Positions 47,678-57,047 of a DNA stretch of 64,000 nucleotides are shown in pieces (the stretch's first letter is position 1; every line of letters starts with the position of its first letter). The notes beneath the pieces were generated by a model. The model did no database searches and was not told where the DNA came from. It saw only the letters and a list, made by a program, of their open reading frames with translations. Both the position numbers and the translations under genes were made by a program. Source of the stretch: Uranotaenia lowii. Its lineage: Eukaryota; Arthropoda; Insecta; Diptera; Culicidae. The stretch covers positions 285,916,875 to 285,980,874 of the forward strand of contig NC_073693.1 in assembly GCF_029784155.1 (NCBI RefSeq), in the 5' to 3' direction.

Positions 47678-48593
47678 GGGGAGATGGGGCATAATTGCCA
47701 CCTTAAGGAAAACGCTTATTTAACCATAGAGAACAGCTGTAATATGTGAATTACATCATTGTTTCGTGTTCAGACACTCAAATAGTCTGTTGCCTAATTG
47801 GATGAAACTTGAAAAAGTAGATAAAAACGTTTAAAAATGCATTTTGAAAATTTTTGCCGAAAGCTGAAAACTAGTCACTGTAGAGGCATAATGAGAAACC
47901 CCCCGAGGCAGTATGAACACCATTAATGAAGGCATAATGAGCGTTTTCTGCCGGGGATTCTAGCAGCAAATTCGACTCGATGAAGTCAACTGAGTAATAG
48001 AGCTACAGCTTGACTTGTATCGTCTGACAATTTGGCCTATTGGTAAGATGTCGGAGAGGTGATCAGTAGGCTCGAGTTCGATTCCTGGTCGAGGTGATTT
48101 TTTTTTTCATTTATCATTCATGATCATGATTGCACTAAACGGTGAGGCGTAGATTTATCAAACGAAGCAATAACAAAATAATCTTGGTCGGTTTGTAGAA
48201 TTCAAAGAATTAACACATGCTCATACATTATGTTTCTGGTGTTTTGTTTGACGGATGATGCATTGATGCTATTAGCCGTATAATGTAACAATAAAGAAAC
48301 AATGTGTAGATCATGTTGCAGTGCGTACATTTCAGATCAAGATGATTTAAAGGTCATAAAAGCTTATTTGGTGGTGCTCAAAAATTATAATATTTTCGTC
48401 ACTTGAGAACCTTGCTGGTTTTTATTTAATATTTCTGTAAAGATGAAAAGAAAATTTCTTTTTTGGTGAAAAATTAATGCTAGAGGTAAAACGAAACAAA
48501 TCCTCATGAAAATTTGTTTAAGAAAATACGTACTTATGTAGAAAAAAGGAGTGCTCATTATGCCCTGGGTACTCGTTATGCCCTCATCTCCCC
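47678..48593 (+). mobile_element. TA-flanked TIR element, 'GGGCATAATGAGC' family, with Pol III-like promoter
   Basis: The inverted ends are GGGGAGATGGGGCATAAT and, reversed, GGGGAGATGAGGGCATAA, with TA outside both (47676-47677, 48594-48595). 'Ggcataatgag' recurs at about 47884 and 47932, and inverted at about 48552. Inside is a tRNA-like block with box A TGGCCTATTGG (48033-48043) and box B GTTCGATTC (48076-48084), 32 bp apart. A related but inverted element lies at 33861-34882. The element is 916 bp and non-coding. Confidence 0.82.
48033..48084 (+). promoter_or_regulatory. tRNA-like Pol III boxes A and B
   Basis: TGGCCTATTGG fits the box A consensus and GTTCGATTC fits box B (GWTCRANNC). Spacing is within the tRNA range. 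A T-run ('gattttttttttc') about 15-25 bp downstream could act as a Pol III terminator. Transcription is inferred only. Confidence 0.5.
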
Positions 48594-48595
48594 TA

Positions 48596-49058
48596 CTACT
48601 TTTTCACGATTTTCAAAAAGTCCTAATTTTTTTAAATGCAATATCTTCAGGTTTGAAAGTCATAGATAAATGAAAAAAATGTTGTTAGGATTACATTAAA
48701 ATCTATTTGTTGATGTTATTATTGTTTTCAAAAAGCTATATTTCAAACGTCAATCTAAAGATTTTAAATCAAACCGTTAGTTTTCTCAAGGAATGCATCA
48801 TTTTGTTTTGATTTTTTAAATTAGACCGTTTTTTCATCAATTTTTCAATCATAATCTCAATATTATGTTTCTTTTCCAGAGATACTAAGCTTTCCGCGCC
48901 ACCGCTCGGGTCAATATAACCCGACGTGTAATGCACGCCTCCTAAAATCCCAGACAAAACAAAAAAAAAACAAAAAAAAACAAAAAAAAAACATTTTAAA
49001 ATCTTGTTTTTTTTCGTTCCAATATTCTGAAAAAAAGAAATTTTGATAAAACTAAGTA
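48596..49058. other. AT-rich stretch with A-tract repeat
   Basis: Around 48955-48993 an (A8-9 C)n run follows the phrase 'gggtcaatataacccgacg'. No gene. Confidence 0.45.
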
Positions 49059-50205
49059 TCTAATATATAAAGATGAGTTGGACTATATATGTTTGTTTGT
49101 TTGTATGCACCTTATACAAATCCACACCGCTGAACCGATCAGGCTGAAATTTGGTACAGAGATGTAGTTGAACCAGGGTAAGGTTTTAGTAATAGTTATG
49201 AGCCCCTCCCACCTAAGAAAAGGGACCCTCCCATACAACTTTCGGATTTATTTACACGAACCAAAAGTCATGGCACCCGTTTTGGCAACCGCTTTTTTTC
49301 CTTTGGCGGGGTTATTTTCACCATCACCATGGGCCGGGCATTAGAAACCATCGTCCAGAGTTCACGTGTACTGGAAAGCATATCAAAGCTTGCTCAGCAT
49401 TAAATATTTAAAATTTAAAATTTTGGCGGGTTTTTTTTTGTACATGCTACTGCTGAAAGCATGTGGTATTGGTACGAGATTTTTGGATGCAATAATGAGC
49501 TTACATTATGGATTGATACAACTAGCCTGTTAATTACTTACTTATTGACTAGGACTTGAAGTGGTTTTCAGAGTACTGGGGGACTTCGAGAGTCTACAAG
49601 AATATACAGTGAACTGAATAGTGAACAGTGAACTGACTTCTTCAGCTGAATAACAATTTGGACTGAGTGTTGAAAAACTATTGAACAGATTTTCATAAAT
49701 TCCAGCTTTTAAGAACAAACTATTTTTATATTTTTAGAATTCCTCAGGGAGAAAGAATAAATAATAAGATTTATAGTTAAAAGTTGAAGGCTTCGATTTC
49801 AACGCTTTGATAGCCGTTGGGGAATTTTAACGGGGAATTAGAAAATCGATCAGATAATTAAATCTGAGATTTTTAGTGGTAGGTATACATTTCAAATTCA
49901 TTGACTAATTTATTATTTTTGAGTTATTTTTGGTTATCAATGTGTACAATTCTACTTTCCAATTTTGAAAACACATTTTGAAAACACTTAACAATTTTAC
50001 CATTTGAAGATAAAAAAATCAGACGAAATGAAACAAACCAGCGCAGTAAAAACAATAAACACAGTGAATAACCGTAATAAAAACTTTAGAAAGACTTACA
50101 AATTTCTTATAATGATGAATATCTTCCAAATTTTTGAAAACTCAAACGACTCATTTTGATTTATATTTTATGTGAACCCGAGCAAGGCCGGGTAAAATCT
50201 GCTAG
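49059..50205 (+). mobile_element. Non-autonomous Helitron
   Basis: The 5' end TCTAATATATAAAGATG follows an A. The 3' end has the hairpin ACCCGagcaaggcCGGGT, then 'aaaatctg' and CTAG (50202-50205) before a T. Thus 5'-TC, 3' hairpin, CTRR and insertion between A and T are all satisfied. No TIRs or target duplication are seen, as expected for rolling-circle elements. Just inside the 5' end is a module ('gaaatttggtacagagatg...cccctccca...ccctcccataca') of the same design as in the arrays at 11.5 and 38.1 kb. No Rep/helicase coding, so it depends on an autonomous partner. Confidence 0.82.
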
Positions 50206-51480
50206 TATTCTATAAAAATAATAAACAAAACAAAGAAAAACTTAAATTTGTTTTAAAAACCGGTTCAGTGAAAAATAAGATACAGCGAGGCAAAACTATA
50301 ATGGGATGGTTTTTTTAAAAGAGGAAAGTGGTAAAAAATTACCATAAACCTCTCACAAATTTATGCATCTATGGATAGGTTACGTTCCAGTGAGAGACGT
50401 GCTAGTTGTGCTAGATTTGAACTACATTTTTGAAATTTACCTTTGTCTAAAAGCTATCAATCTGCGTTTATAATTTTCTTTATTTTCATATTTCTCTTTC
50501 TATCTTCTTTTTTTCTATAAAAAAAAAGTGCTAGCTTCAACGTATGAGCCGAAATAAACTAGTTATTATAAAAATGGATAGGTTCATTCTTAAAAATTCT
50601 AAATATTTTTGAATCAGCTCAATACAACAAAACTGTCAGAATTTATATACATTTTAAATACCATTTTTTGGGCTTTTTTTCATTAGTAGCCGGTTTCGAG
50701 TAATTCACTGAAACTTATCAACCTAGCGTTAAAATGTTGAGATACTAAAATCAATTAAATGCAGAATGAACTTAACATCATAAAAACCAGACAACATTTG
50801 TGGTCAAAGGATCGAAAACAAACAACGAATCAACCAAAAACAACATAAATTTAAGAGGTTTTTAAAGATTAATTAAAGATTGAATATTTTTTCATTTTTT
50901 TTTTGTTGACCATAGAACTCATAGATTCCTCTTCATGCTGTCCGTCGGGGTAGGCTTCAAAATACCACGTACACCAGAATCTTTTGATCCTAGAAATGCT
51001 TGGCTTGTGCTATATACCCATAGTAATTTATTTCGACGATCCGGTTAATTTTAGAAGTATTTTATTTTAAGATTTTGATACCTTTATTTTAGAAACCTCA
51101 ACAAATCCTCTAGGAGCGAGGGTTAGCCCATCAGCAAAGTAAAGCAAATTTTGATTTTTGGAAAAAAAAATCCTAAAAATCGGTATGAAAACGGAATGTT
51201 TTGAAAAAATGTTGTCTAAAATTTGCCCAAAAATCGGTATAAATACCAGAAAATCGGTATGTAGCATCGCTGACTCCATGTATATCTCGCATGCGGAGAT
51301 GCCAATGTGCCTTTTTTTTCGAGGCTCAGCCTGACAGCCCTTGAAATTTTCTGATGTGTTTGAATAATCATGATTTTTGCCAATGTGATGAAAAATGGAC
51401 AGTAAAGAACTGCATTAGATACTATTGCTGAAGTGAAAATGTGGACCAAAAAAACAAATGTCATCACTTTGAGCGAAAAT
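50206..51480. other. AT-rich stretch with dispersed repeats
   Basis: 50250-50400 resembles 26330-26500. 'Aaaaatcggtatga' type words around 51180-51260 recur irregularly and echo 47500-47520. The minus-strand frames of 102 and 70 codons at 51067-51524 run partly into the SINE and are not credible genes. Confidence 0.4.
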
Positions 51481-51483
51481 TTC

Positions 51484-51780
51484 GATATCGCTGGGTCCAC
51501 TGATGACATGGGTTCGATTCCCATCTGTGTACTGGGTGTTAAATGTTAACCCTTCATTTCATGAATTTTTATTTTTCCTGAAAAATCATTTTTAACAGTT
51601 GGAAATATTGAGTACATTAAGAAAAAAAATTAAAATAAAATACAATTTTTCCCTTTTTCCATACATTAATTGTTGCAAATTTGTTACTTTATGAAATAAA
51701 TAAGGGTTAATCTCAAGTTGTCCACATCTATTCAGTCTGTCAAGCCAAAATCAGCCAAGACGGTGTATGTCTTTTTTATC
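51484..51780 (+). mobile_element. tRNA-derived SINE, family A, 5'-truncated, interrupted by a MITE
   Basis: After removal of 51550-51706 plus one TTAA, the sequence aligns with the minus-strand copy at 62830-62996: 'ggtccactgatgacatggg', box B GGTTCGATTCC, 'tactgggtgttaaatgttaa', 'aagttgtccac', 'gccaaaatcagccaagacgg' and 'gtgtatgtctttttt'. Box A and the 5' end are missing. The 3' T-run may be a Pol III terminator. Confidence 0.78.
51550..51706. mobile_element. 157-bp piggyBac-type MITE inside a SINE
   Basis: TTAA occurs on both sides (51546-51549 and 51707-51710). Inside, the TIRs start CCCTTCATTTCAT on the left and, reversed, CCCTTATTTATTTCAT on the right. The SINE copy at 62.9 kb shows the uninterrupted site with a single TTAA ('aaatgTTAAtctt'), proving the insertion boundaries. 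TTAA target and CCC-starting TIRs are diagnostic of piggyBac-mobilised elements. Confidence 0.88.
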
Positions 51781-51938
51781 TATTTCGAAAAATTCATGAT
51801 GATTCATGGCTAACGTTCTTTCTATCTTTAATATCTCGTGTTTCTTTAACACTTTGATGACCTTTGTAAATGAAAACCTCGAAAATAAGATGTTAAATTT
51901 GTATCAAATTTGAGAAAAAGTACAGACAACGAAACATA

Positions 51939-52853
51939 GGGGAAAGGTTTCCTAAATGGGCCTATCGGGTTAAATGACCCTATGACTGTTTGATGAAATG
52001 GCTAACTAGACAGCTTATCTGACCAATGCATTTTGAGGGTGATACGCTTAGAACATAAGGCAAGAAATAATTTTATGAATTTACAAACTCAAAAAAATTT
52101 AAAAAATCATACAAGGTTTTGATACATTTTGATGTAATATTTCGACTTTTAAAAATTATACGTAAAGAAGCTTAAAACAAAAACTAGGATGGTTTTTGTT
52201 TCTTACTCAAATGAACTTTAGAAATTAAACATATTTCAGCTTTTGTGGAGGTTTAATAATGATTATATAGTGGAATAATAGAGTGTTTTTGTATGCCCCC
52301 ATTATGTTTGTAAAATGCCTCCATCCTAAAATAACAGGTTAAATAGAATAAATAAATGATTTTTATCATTGAACCTTCAAATCTAAGATCTGAATAACAT
52401 CTTAAGAGAGAATTGGAGATCTAAAAACAGATTTGATAAAGTTTTTCTCATGGATGAACTGCCTCCATAGTATGGCAACCCTAACTTTTGATTTATTCCA
52501 TTAAATTATAATATACATAGATTTTTATAAAACTTCAGCTTTGTCGTACGGAAATTATTACTTTCTAGCAGTTTCAATGAAATTATACGGAAATATTGCC
52601 CAAAAACAGGAATTTTGTTCAAAACATAAATAGGCGCATTTAGCCCGCACGGTTTGAGGTTCGGCATTTTAGACAACACTAATAAAAAAAATCATTTTCT
52701 TGGAAACAGAAGAAAATTTTAACATAAAAATTACTCCAATGTATAGAAAACAGATGCCTGCACACGTGTATATAGTTTTTGTACACATATTCGATGTAAT
52801 ATTTGATTAAATCAGTGTTCTGCTTAATAGGCGCATATAGCCCGCTCCTCCCC
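51939..52853 (-). mobile_element. TA-flanked TIR element, 'TATGCGCATA' family, copy 2 (inverted)
   Basis: TA lies outside both ends (51937-51938, 52854-52855). The reversed right end, GGGGAGGAGCGGGCTATATG, matches the left end of 36803-37726, and homology continues inward ('aaaactatatacac', 'catctgtttt', 'gcgggctaaatgcgc'). The left end GGGGAAAGGTTTCCTAAATG matches the reversed right end of copy 1. Length is 915 bp against 924 bp for copy 1. No coding sequence. Confidence 0.8.
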
Positions 52854-53097
52854 TACTAGTGCCATAATTCGGTAACTGGAACCTTGTACCCATGTTTGAA
52901 AAGATCAACATCGTCGTGTGACGACTCCCAGGAAGGCGTCACATAAATTTGAATAGCCCCATTTGAATGAGCAAATCTATCCGCACATCATTGATCGTTA
53001 ACCCCGGCCGGAGAACTTTGTAGACCACGATCCATGATCGAAAAGAAGCCGTGTGACCACGATGCAACGCCGACGGTGGCAAAAGAAGGAATTAATT

Positions 53098-53109
53098 TGA
53101 CAGCTGTCA
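53098..53109. promoter_or_regulatory. TGACAGCTGTCA palindrome (TGIF/Meis-type site)
   Basis: A perfect 12-bp palindrome matching the known binding preference of TALE homeodomain proteins of the TGIF/Meis class. Binding is inferred from sequence only. Confidence 0.35.
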
Positions 53110-53267
53110 CGGGGTATCCCGGACCAGAGCGAGCGCGCGTGTGACTGTCGAATTAGAGGAACGCGAGCGGATTAAATTGCATTCAAACGCGTCCCCTGAT
53201 CGGCCATTCGGTTCATGGCACAATTTGATACCCGTGAGGTGAGAAGAAGAAAAGTAGTGAAACCAGC

Positions 53268-53276
53268 TATATAAAG
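53268..53276 (+). promoter_or_regulatory. TATA-box-like motif
   Basis: TATATAAAG lies in a balanced-composition region, about 160 bp downstream of the TGACAGCTGTCA palindrome. No convincing ORF follows within the expected distance, so promoter function is speculative. Confidence 0.2.
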
Positions 53277-53979
53277 GTACCCGAAGAAGCACGCGACCAA
53301 AATGTGTACCCAGGTTGGCGAATTTTGCGACCGCGAGAGATCTGAGGCACGATCGATGTGCGCGATTTGGATTGGCCATAAATTTGCTTCGAGAGCCAAC
53401 CTCCGTCGGAAAACCAAAATCCACACACATCCTCTCAAGTACAAGCTAGTCGTGTATGACTGCAATTGCAATTCAAGTGACGATAAATATGCATGAGTGC
53501 ATTATTCATCGTATTGGCCCATTCGAAACGGGGGGACACAGAACACACCAGTTATACAGGGTCGCATGCATGTATGAAATGCAAATCATCGTGGCCAACA
53601 AGAGTATAGAGGGAGGACGGCGAAAAACGTCCACAGCGTTTCTGCTTTCTCCGGATACGCCGTGATGCAATTCACGATGATACTTATTTGTTTTATTGGA
53701 AAAATTAGCCAAATGGAACTTTATTACGGTAAATCATGTAAACTGGATGAAACTTGATACCTACCCCGGAGCCAGGGCGATGAGTCACCATGTTTTGCTA
53801 TTTTTATCGGAAAGGCGCCTCGACAGTAACTTGTTGCTTGATAGGACACTTTTTGATGGAACTTTTTATCTAGCTACTTATGGCTCGGGTTACAAAATTT
53901 GTTTCCGAAGAAATCTGATAAGTTGATATAATGAGCTTCCACCGAGACAACTTATTATCTTAGATATTATATAATTTGA

Positions 53980-55489
53980 AACTAAATTGCAAGGGGCAAT
54001 ATTTCTCGGGGGCCCCTATGATTCGATTTTTTTTCAAATGCTATCCCAGAGAATACAAAACATTTCAAACATGTAAAAGAACTGGAGATGAGTTCAGTAT
54101 ACTGTCTTCAAATAGCCATGTTGTCTGCCTAGAAGATAGTTTTTGGTACCTTCAAATAAAAAATGTTAATTAATCACGTACAAACCTCGCGGAAGAGTTT
54201 AGAAATTTAAAAAAAAAATGAATGCTCTGATATGAGCTGAAAAATGCAAAATTTATTTCTCATTTTTGTTTCATCAGGAAATATTTACCTCATGACAATA
54301 GGAAGTATAATAAAGATTTAAAACATAGAAGACGAAATTCAAAAATATAAACAAAATAATTAAACTCAAATTTCATAGAGATACAGGTATAAGAATTTAA
54401 GAATTCAAGAATAAAAATCAGGTTATACTCCGAACCACAATTCAGTGTCTCAAATCTAAATCATATTCTCATCAGGAAAATTGGTTATCAACTTGTTATT
54501 CCAAATGTGACCAAAATTTAATTGGAGGCCTTCAAAGCTTAAGGGATATAAGTGCAAAAATCATCGATTGAAAATAAAATCGGAATCAAGATTAAATAAA
54601 TAAATCACGGAATCAGTTATCATTGAGAAAAGGAATCCAAATGAGTTTATTACCTTAAACAAAAGTCCTGAGTTCTCAAAATTCAGAAAAACCATGAAAC
54701 TGAACTTCAGTAACTGAAGAAACACCACAAGATTTGAAAATCTCAATGAATTGAATCTGGGTAAGACAAAATTAAAAACATTGAAATATCCATGTTAAGA
54801 AAATCACTCAATGATATTGGCAACTCAACTATTAAATCGTTTTTATGATAATTTGAAAATGATCATTTGGAAAATGATGTACTGAATTCAGGATATATAC
54901 GTAGCTGATAAAATTTTGGGATAAATCTATTGAAAATCTTCCAATACGAATTATAAGTCTAAGGCAGAATTTAAAATGGAAATTCAATGAAGAAACTCTG
55001 TACTGTCGATCGGTCCAATTTAAGCAACTACAGTTTTTTAAGCATTTATTTTCAAAATAGGAAGGGAACACGGTTTACAATTTATAAACCAACGGAAAGC
55101 TCAATAATAATGATTGAAAAGTGAAAATTTATAATAATACCCGGTAGCCCGGGTAAAATTCTGAAATTTTGATCATAAAGCTTCTCTGTTCTCTCTTAGC
55201 ACTGTTAGCTAACATGTTTTGATAAAAAAAAAATGAAAATTGGAGGTGCCTTGCCTCATATTCTTCTTTATTTTTTTCATATTTGGTTAACTATATTTTT
55301 GTCCAGATTTTGAGTTGAATATATTGAAATTCAATACAAAAATTTTGATATTCTTGGTCCGCAAAATGTCGGAGAATTTCTTCACTACTTACTCTAAGGG
55401 CCTCCCCTTGTTGTTATATTTCAAGTTTGCATTCCGATTTTCCGGGGCAATTGCCCCTTTTGCCCCCCTCCCCCCCTTAATCCGGCCTT
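53980..55489 (+). repeat. Dispersed repeat ending CTTAATCCGGCCTT, copy 2
   Basis: Homologous to 42478-44941. It starts with 'ggggcaatatttctcgggg' and 'cccctatgattcgattttt' and ends with a C-rich run and CTTAATCCGGCCTT, the complement of the copy 1 start. The two ends across copies therefore form an inverted pair (AAGGCCGGATTAAG), suggesting a TIR element of about 1.5 kb. The left terminal bases of this copy are missing. No coding sequence. Confidence 0.6.
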
Positions 55490-55557
55490 TCTAAATTGGG
55501 TACGTTAGAATGACGGGTACATTGATTGTTACAATTGCGTCTTTAATTTGTCTGTTA

Positions 55558-56865
55558 CAGGGTCCGGAAATTGAAGTGCTACATTCAAATAAACATATAA
55601 ATTGATCAAACCAACAACTTTTTATTTCAAATTCATTTAATTTCTCTTGAAAGCCAATTAATTTTTCAAAATTCACTGGTAAAGTTCGACTTGTTCGCCC
55701 TTCAGTTTAACCACTCGCCGCAGACGGTCGAGGAACGCATCGTATATGGCCCGCAGGTGTTCTTGTGGTATTTTATCCCAGGCTGCCACGAGATGTCGCT
55801 TCAGGACCTCCACACCTTCATGTTTCTTAGAGCAGACTTCGACCTCCAACATACTCCAAACAGCGAAGTTCATAGGGTTCAGGTCTGGCGAACTTGCCGG
55901 CCTGCCACTCGGAGCTCGAAATGAACCCTGGAAAATGTTGCGCAATCCAAAGTTGGGATTCCTTCGCTTTGTGAGCCGGCGCCGAGTCCTGTGGGAAAAC
56001 CCAATCCCTGGAACCAAAATGTCGACGGGCCCACGGTTTGACGACATTCTGAAAAACTAGTTCCCGATATGTATTTTGGTTGATCTTCACTCCTTCAGGG
56101 ACAAAAACCAGCGGAGTCCGGCCATCACGGGTGATTCCGGCCCAAACCATCACCAATGCAGGTTTCTGTCGCCGGATGGCCGTCAGCAAGTCGGCATGGC
56201 TTCGTAATCTGTCTGGCAATCAAACGCTGTCGTTCTGCTTATTCACGAACTGCTGTACGGTGAAGAGTTTCTCGTGGGTAAACACGATATTCTTCAACCT
56301 TCCTTCCGCGGCCCTCTTCAGCAGCGCCTCTGCTCTTTTTACCAGTTCTTGATTCTGCTTCATCGTATGATCTTGAACCTTTTGGATCTTGTAGGACTTG
56401 GTTTGAAGTTTATCTTTCACGATCAGATGAAGACTTCGATCCGGTGTGTTGAGATCCTCTGCCAATTTAGTGGCACTACGACGAGGATTTCTCTTTAGGC
56501 GCTTCTTGAAGATCTTCGCCATGGCAGGTGTCACCACAGTAGGTCGGCGTCCCCCACCATAACGGTTTTTTGGCACTTCTGGTACTTGGCACATACAAAA
56601 CTTCTGCACACACTTATATCGGACAGCTCACGAACTATGCCCTTCTGCCGTTCGCCAGCTAGGAACAAGGCAACCACAGCGCTACGTTTCTCTTCGAGAT
56701 CCATTTTTCCGGATAACACCTGATTACAAAAGTAACACTTACATCCAACGATTGCTAAGACTTAATGTAAACTAAACAAAGCGACGAGGGGTCGTTCAAT
56801 ACTGTTTCGTGTGCAACAAAATAATTACTGTTGAGGTAATGTAGCAGTTCAATTGCCGAACCCTG
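55558..56865 (-). mobile_element. Full-length but inactive mariner relative (DD37D-like)
   Basis: Inverted ends of 28 bp (55558-55585 and 56838-56865) match at 25 positions and start CAGGGT. TA lies directly outside both (55556-55557, 56866-56867). The 1308-bp element contains a single minus-strand transposase pseudogene. Size, TIRs, TA target and protein motifs all agree with the Tc1/mariner superfamily. The spacing and context of the last catalytic position point to a DD37D (maT or ITmD37-like) lineage. Confidence 0.93.
55673..56719 (-). pseudogene. Mariner-family transposase, multiply disabled
   Basis: The minus strand reads, from 56719 down: a first segment MDLEEKRSAVVALFLAGERQ; a frame change near 56600; a helix-turn-helix-like region (GGGRRPTVVTPAMAKIFKKR ... 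NPRRSATKLAEDL); FTHEKLFTVQ; an in-frame TGA at 56220-56222; VMVWAGITRDGRTPLVFVPE; PQDSAPAHKAK; a further frame change near 55905; and SPDLNPMNFAVWSMLE to the stop at 55673. In relatives the first catalytic aspartate lies where this copy has H (FTHEK) and the third where it has N (PMNF); only the middle D (QDSAPAH) remains. The second and third positions are about 37-38 residues apart. The copy cannot encode an active transposase. Confidence 0.9.
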
Positions 56866-57001
56866 TAGAATCATGAATGATACTATGTAGTTCAAACAAT
56901 TTAAAATTTAAATTAAGATGTGAATTATTACGCTCCCTCTGGAAGCCTTAGCGCATCAACAATCGATGCAAACGAAAATAATATCGATTGTTTCGGTAAG
57001 T

Positions 57002-57047
57002 AGTAGGGGTAAGCAGGACACATCAGTAGGGGTAAGCAGGACACATC
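57002..57047 (+). repeat. Exact tandem duplication of a 23-bp 'TAGGGGTAAGCAGGACA' unit
   Basis: Two identical 23-bp units, 57002-57024 and 57025-57047, each contain TA followed by GGGGTAAGCAGGACAC. The phrase has the same design as the TIR-start phrases of the TA-flanked elements and may be an orphan terminus. It lies about 90 bp left of such an element. Confidence 0.7.

Larger units (their letters stand above)
52856..53979. other. Balanced-composition, non-repetitive block; possible regulatory DNA
   Basis: From about 52900 to 53720 the sequence is the least AT-rich in the window and shows no repeat. It contains a TATA-like motif and a homeodomain-type palindrome (listed separately). Overlapping minus-strand frames of 107 and 99 codons at 53107-53471 have no recognisable domains and unusual composition, so they are not called. 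It could be an enhancer, promoter or non-coding exon of a host gene outside the window. Confidence 0.4.

Noticed and set aside
53107..53496. Overlapping 107-, 99- and 64-codon ORFs on both strands
   Set aside because: Mutually overlapping frames in balanced-composition DNA without recognisable domains; more likely regulatory sequence.
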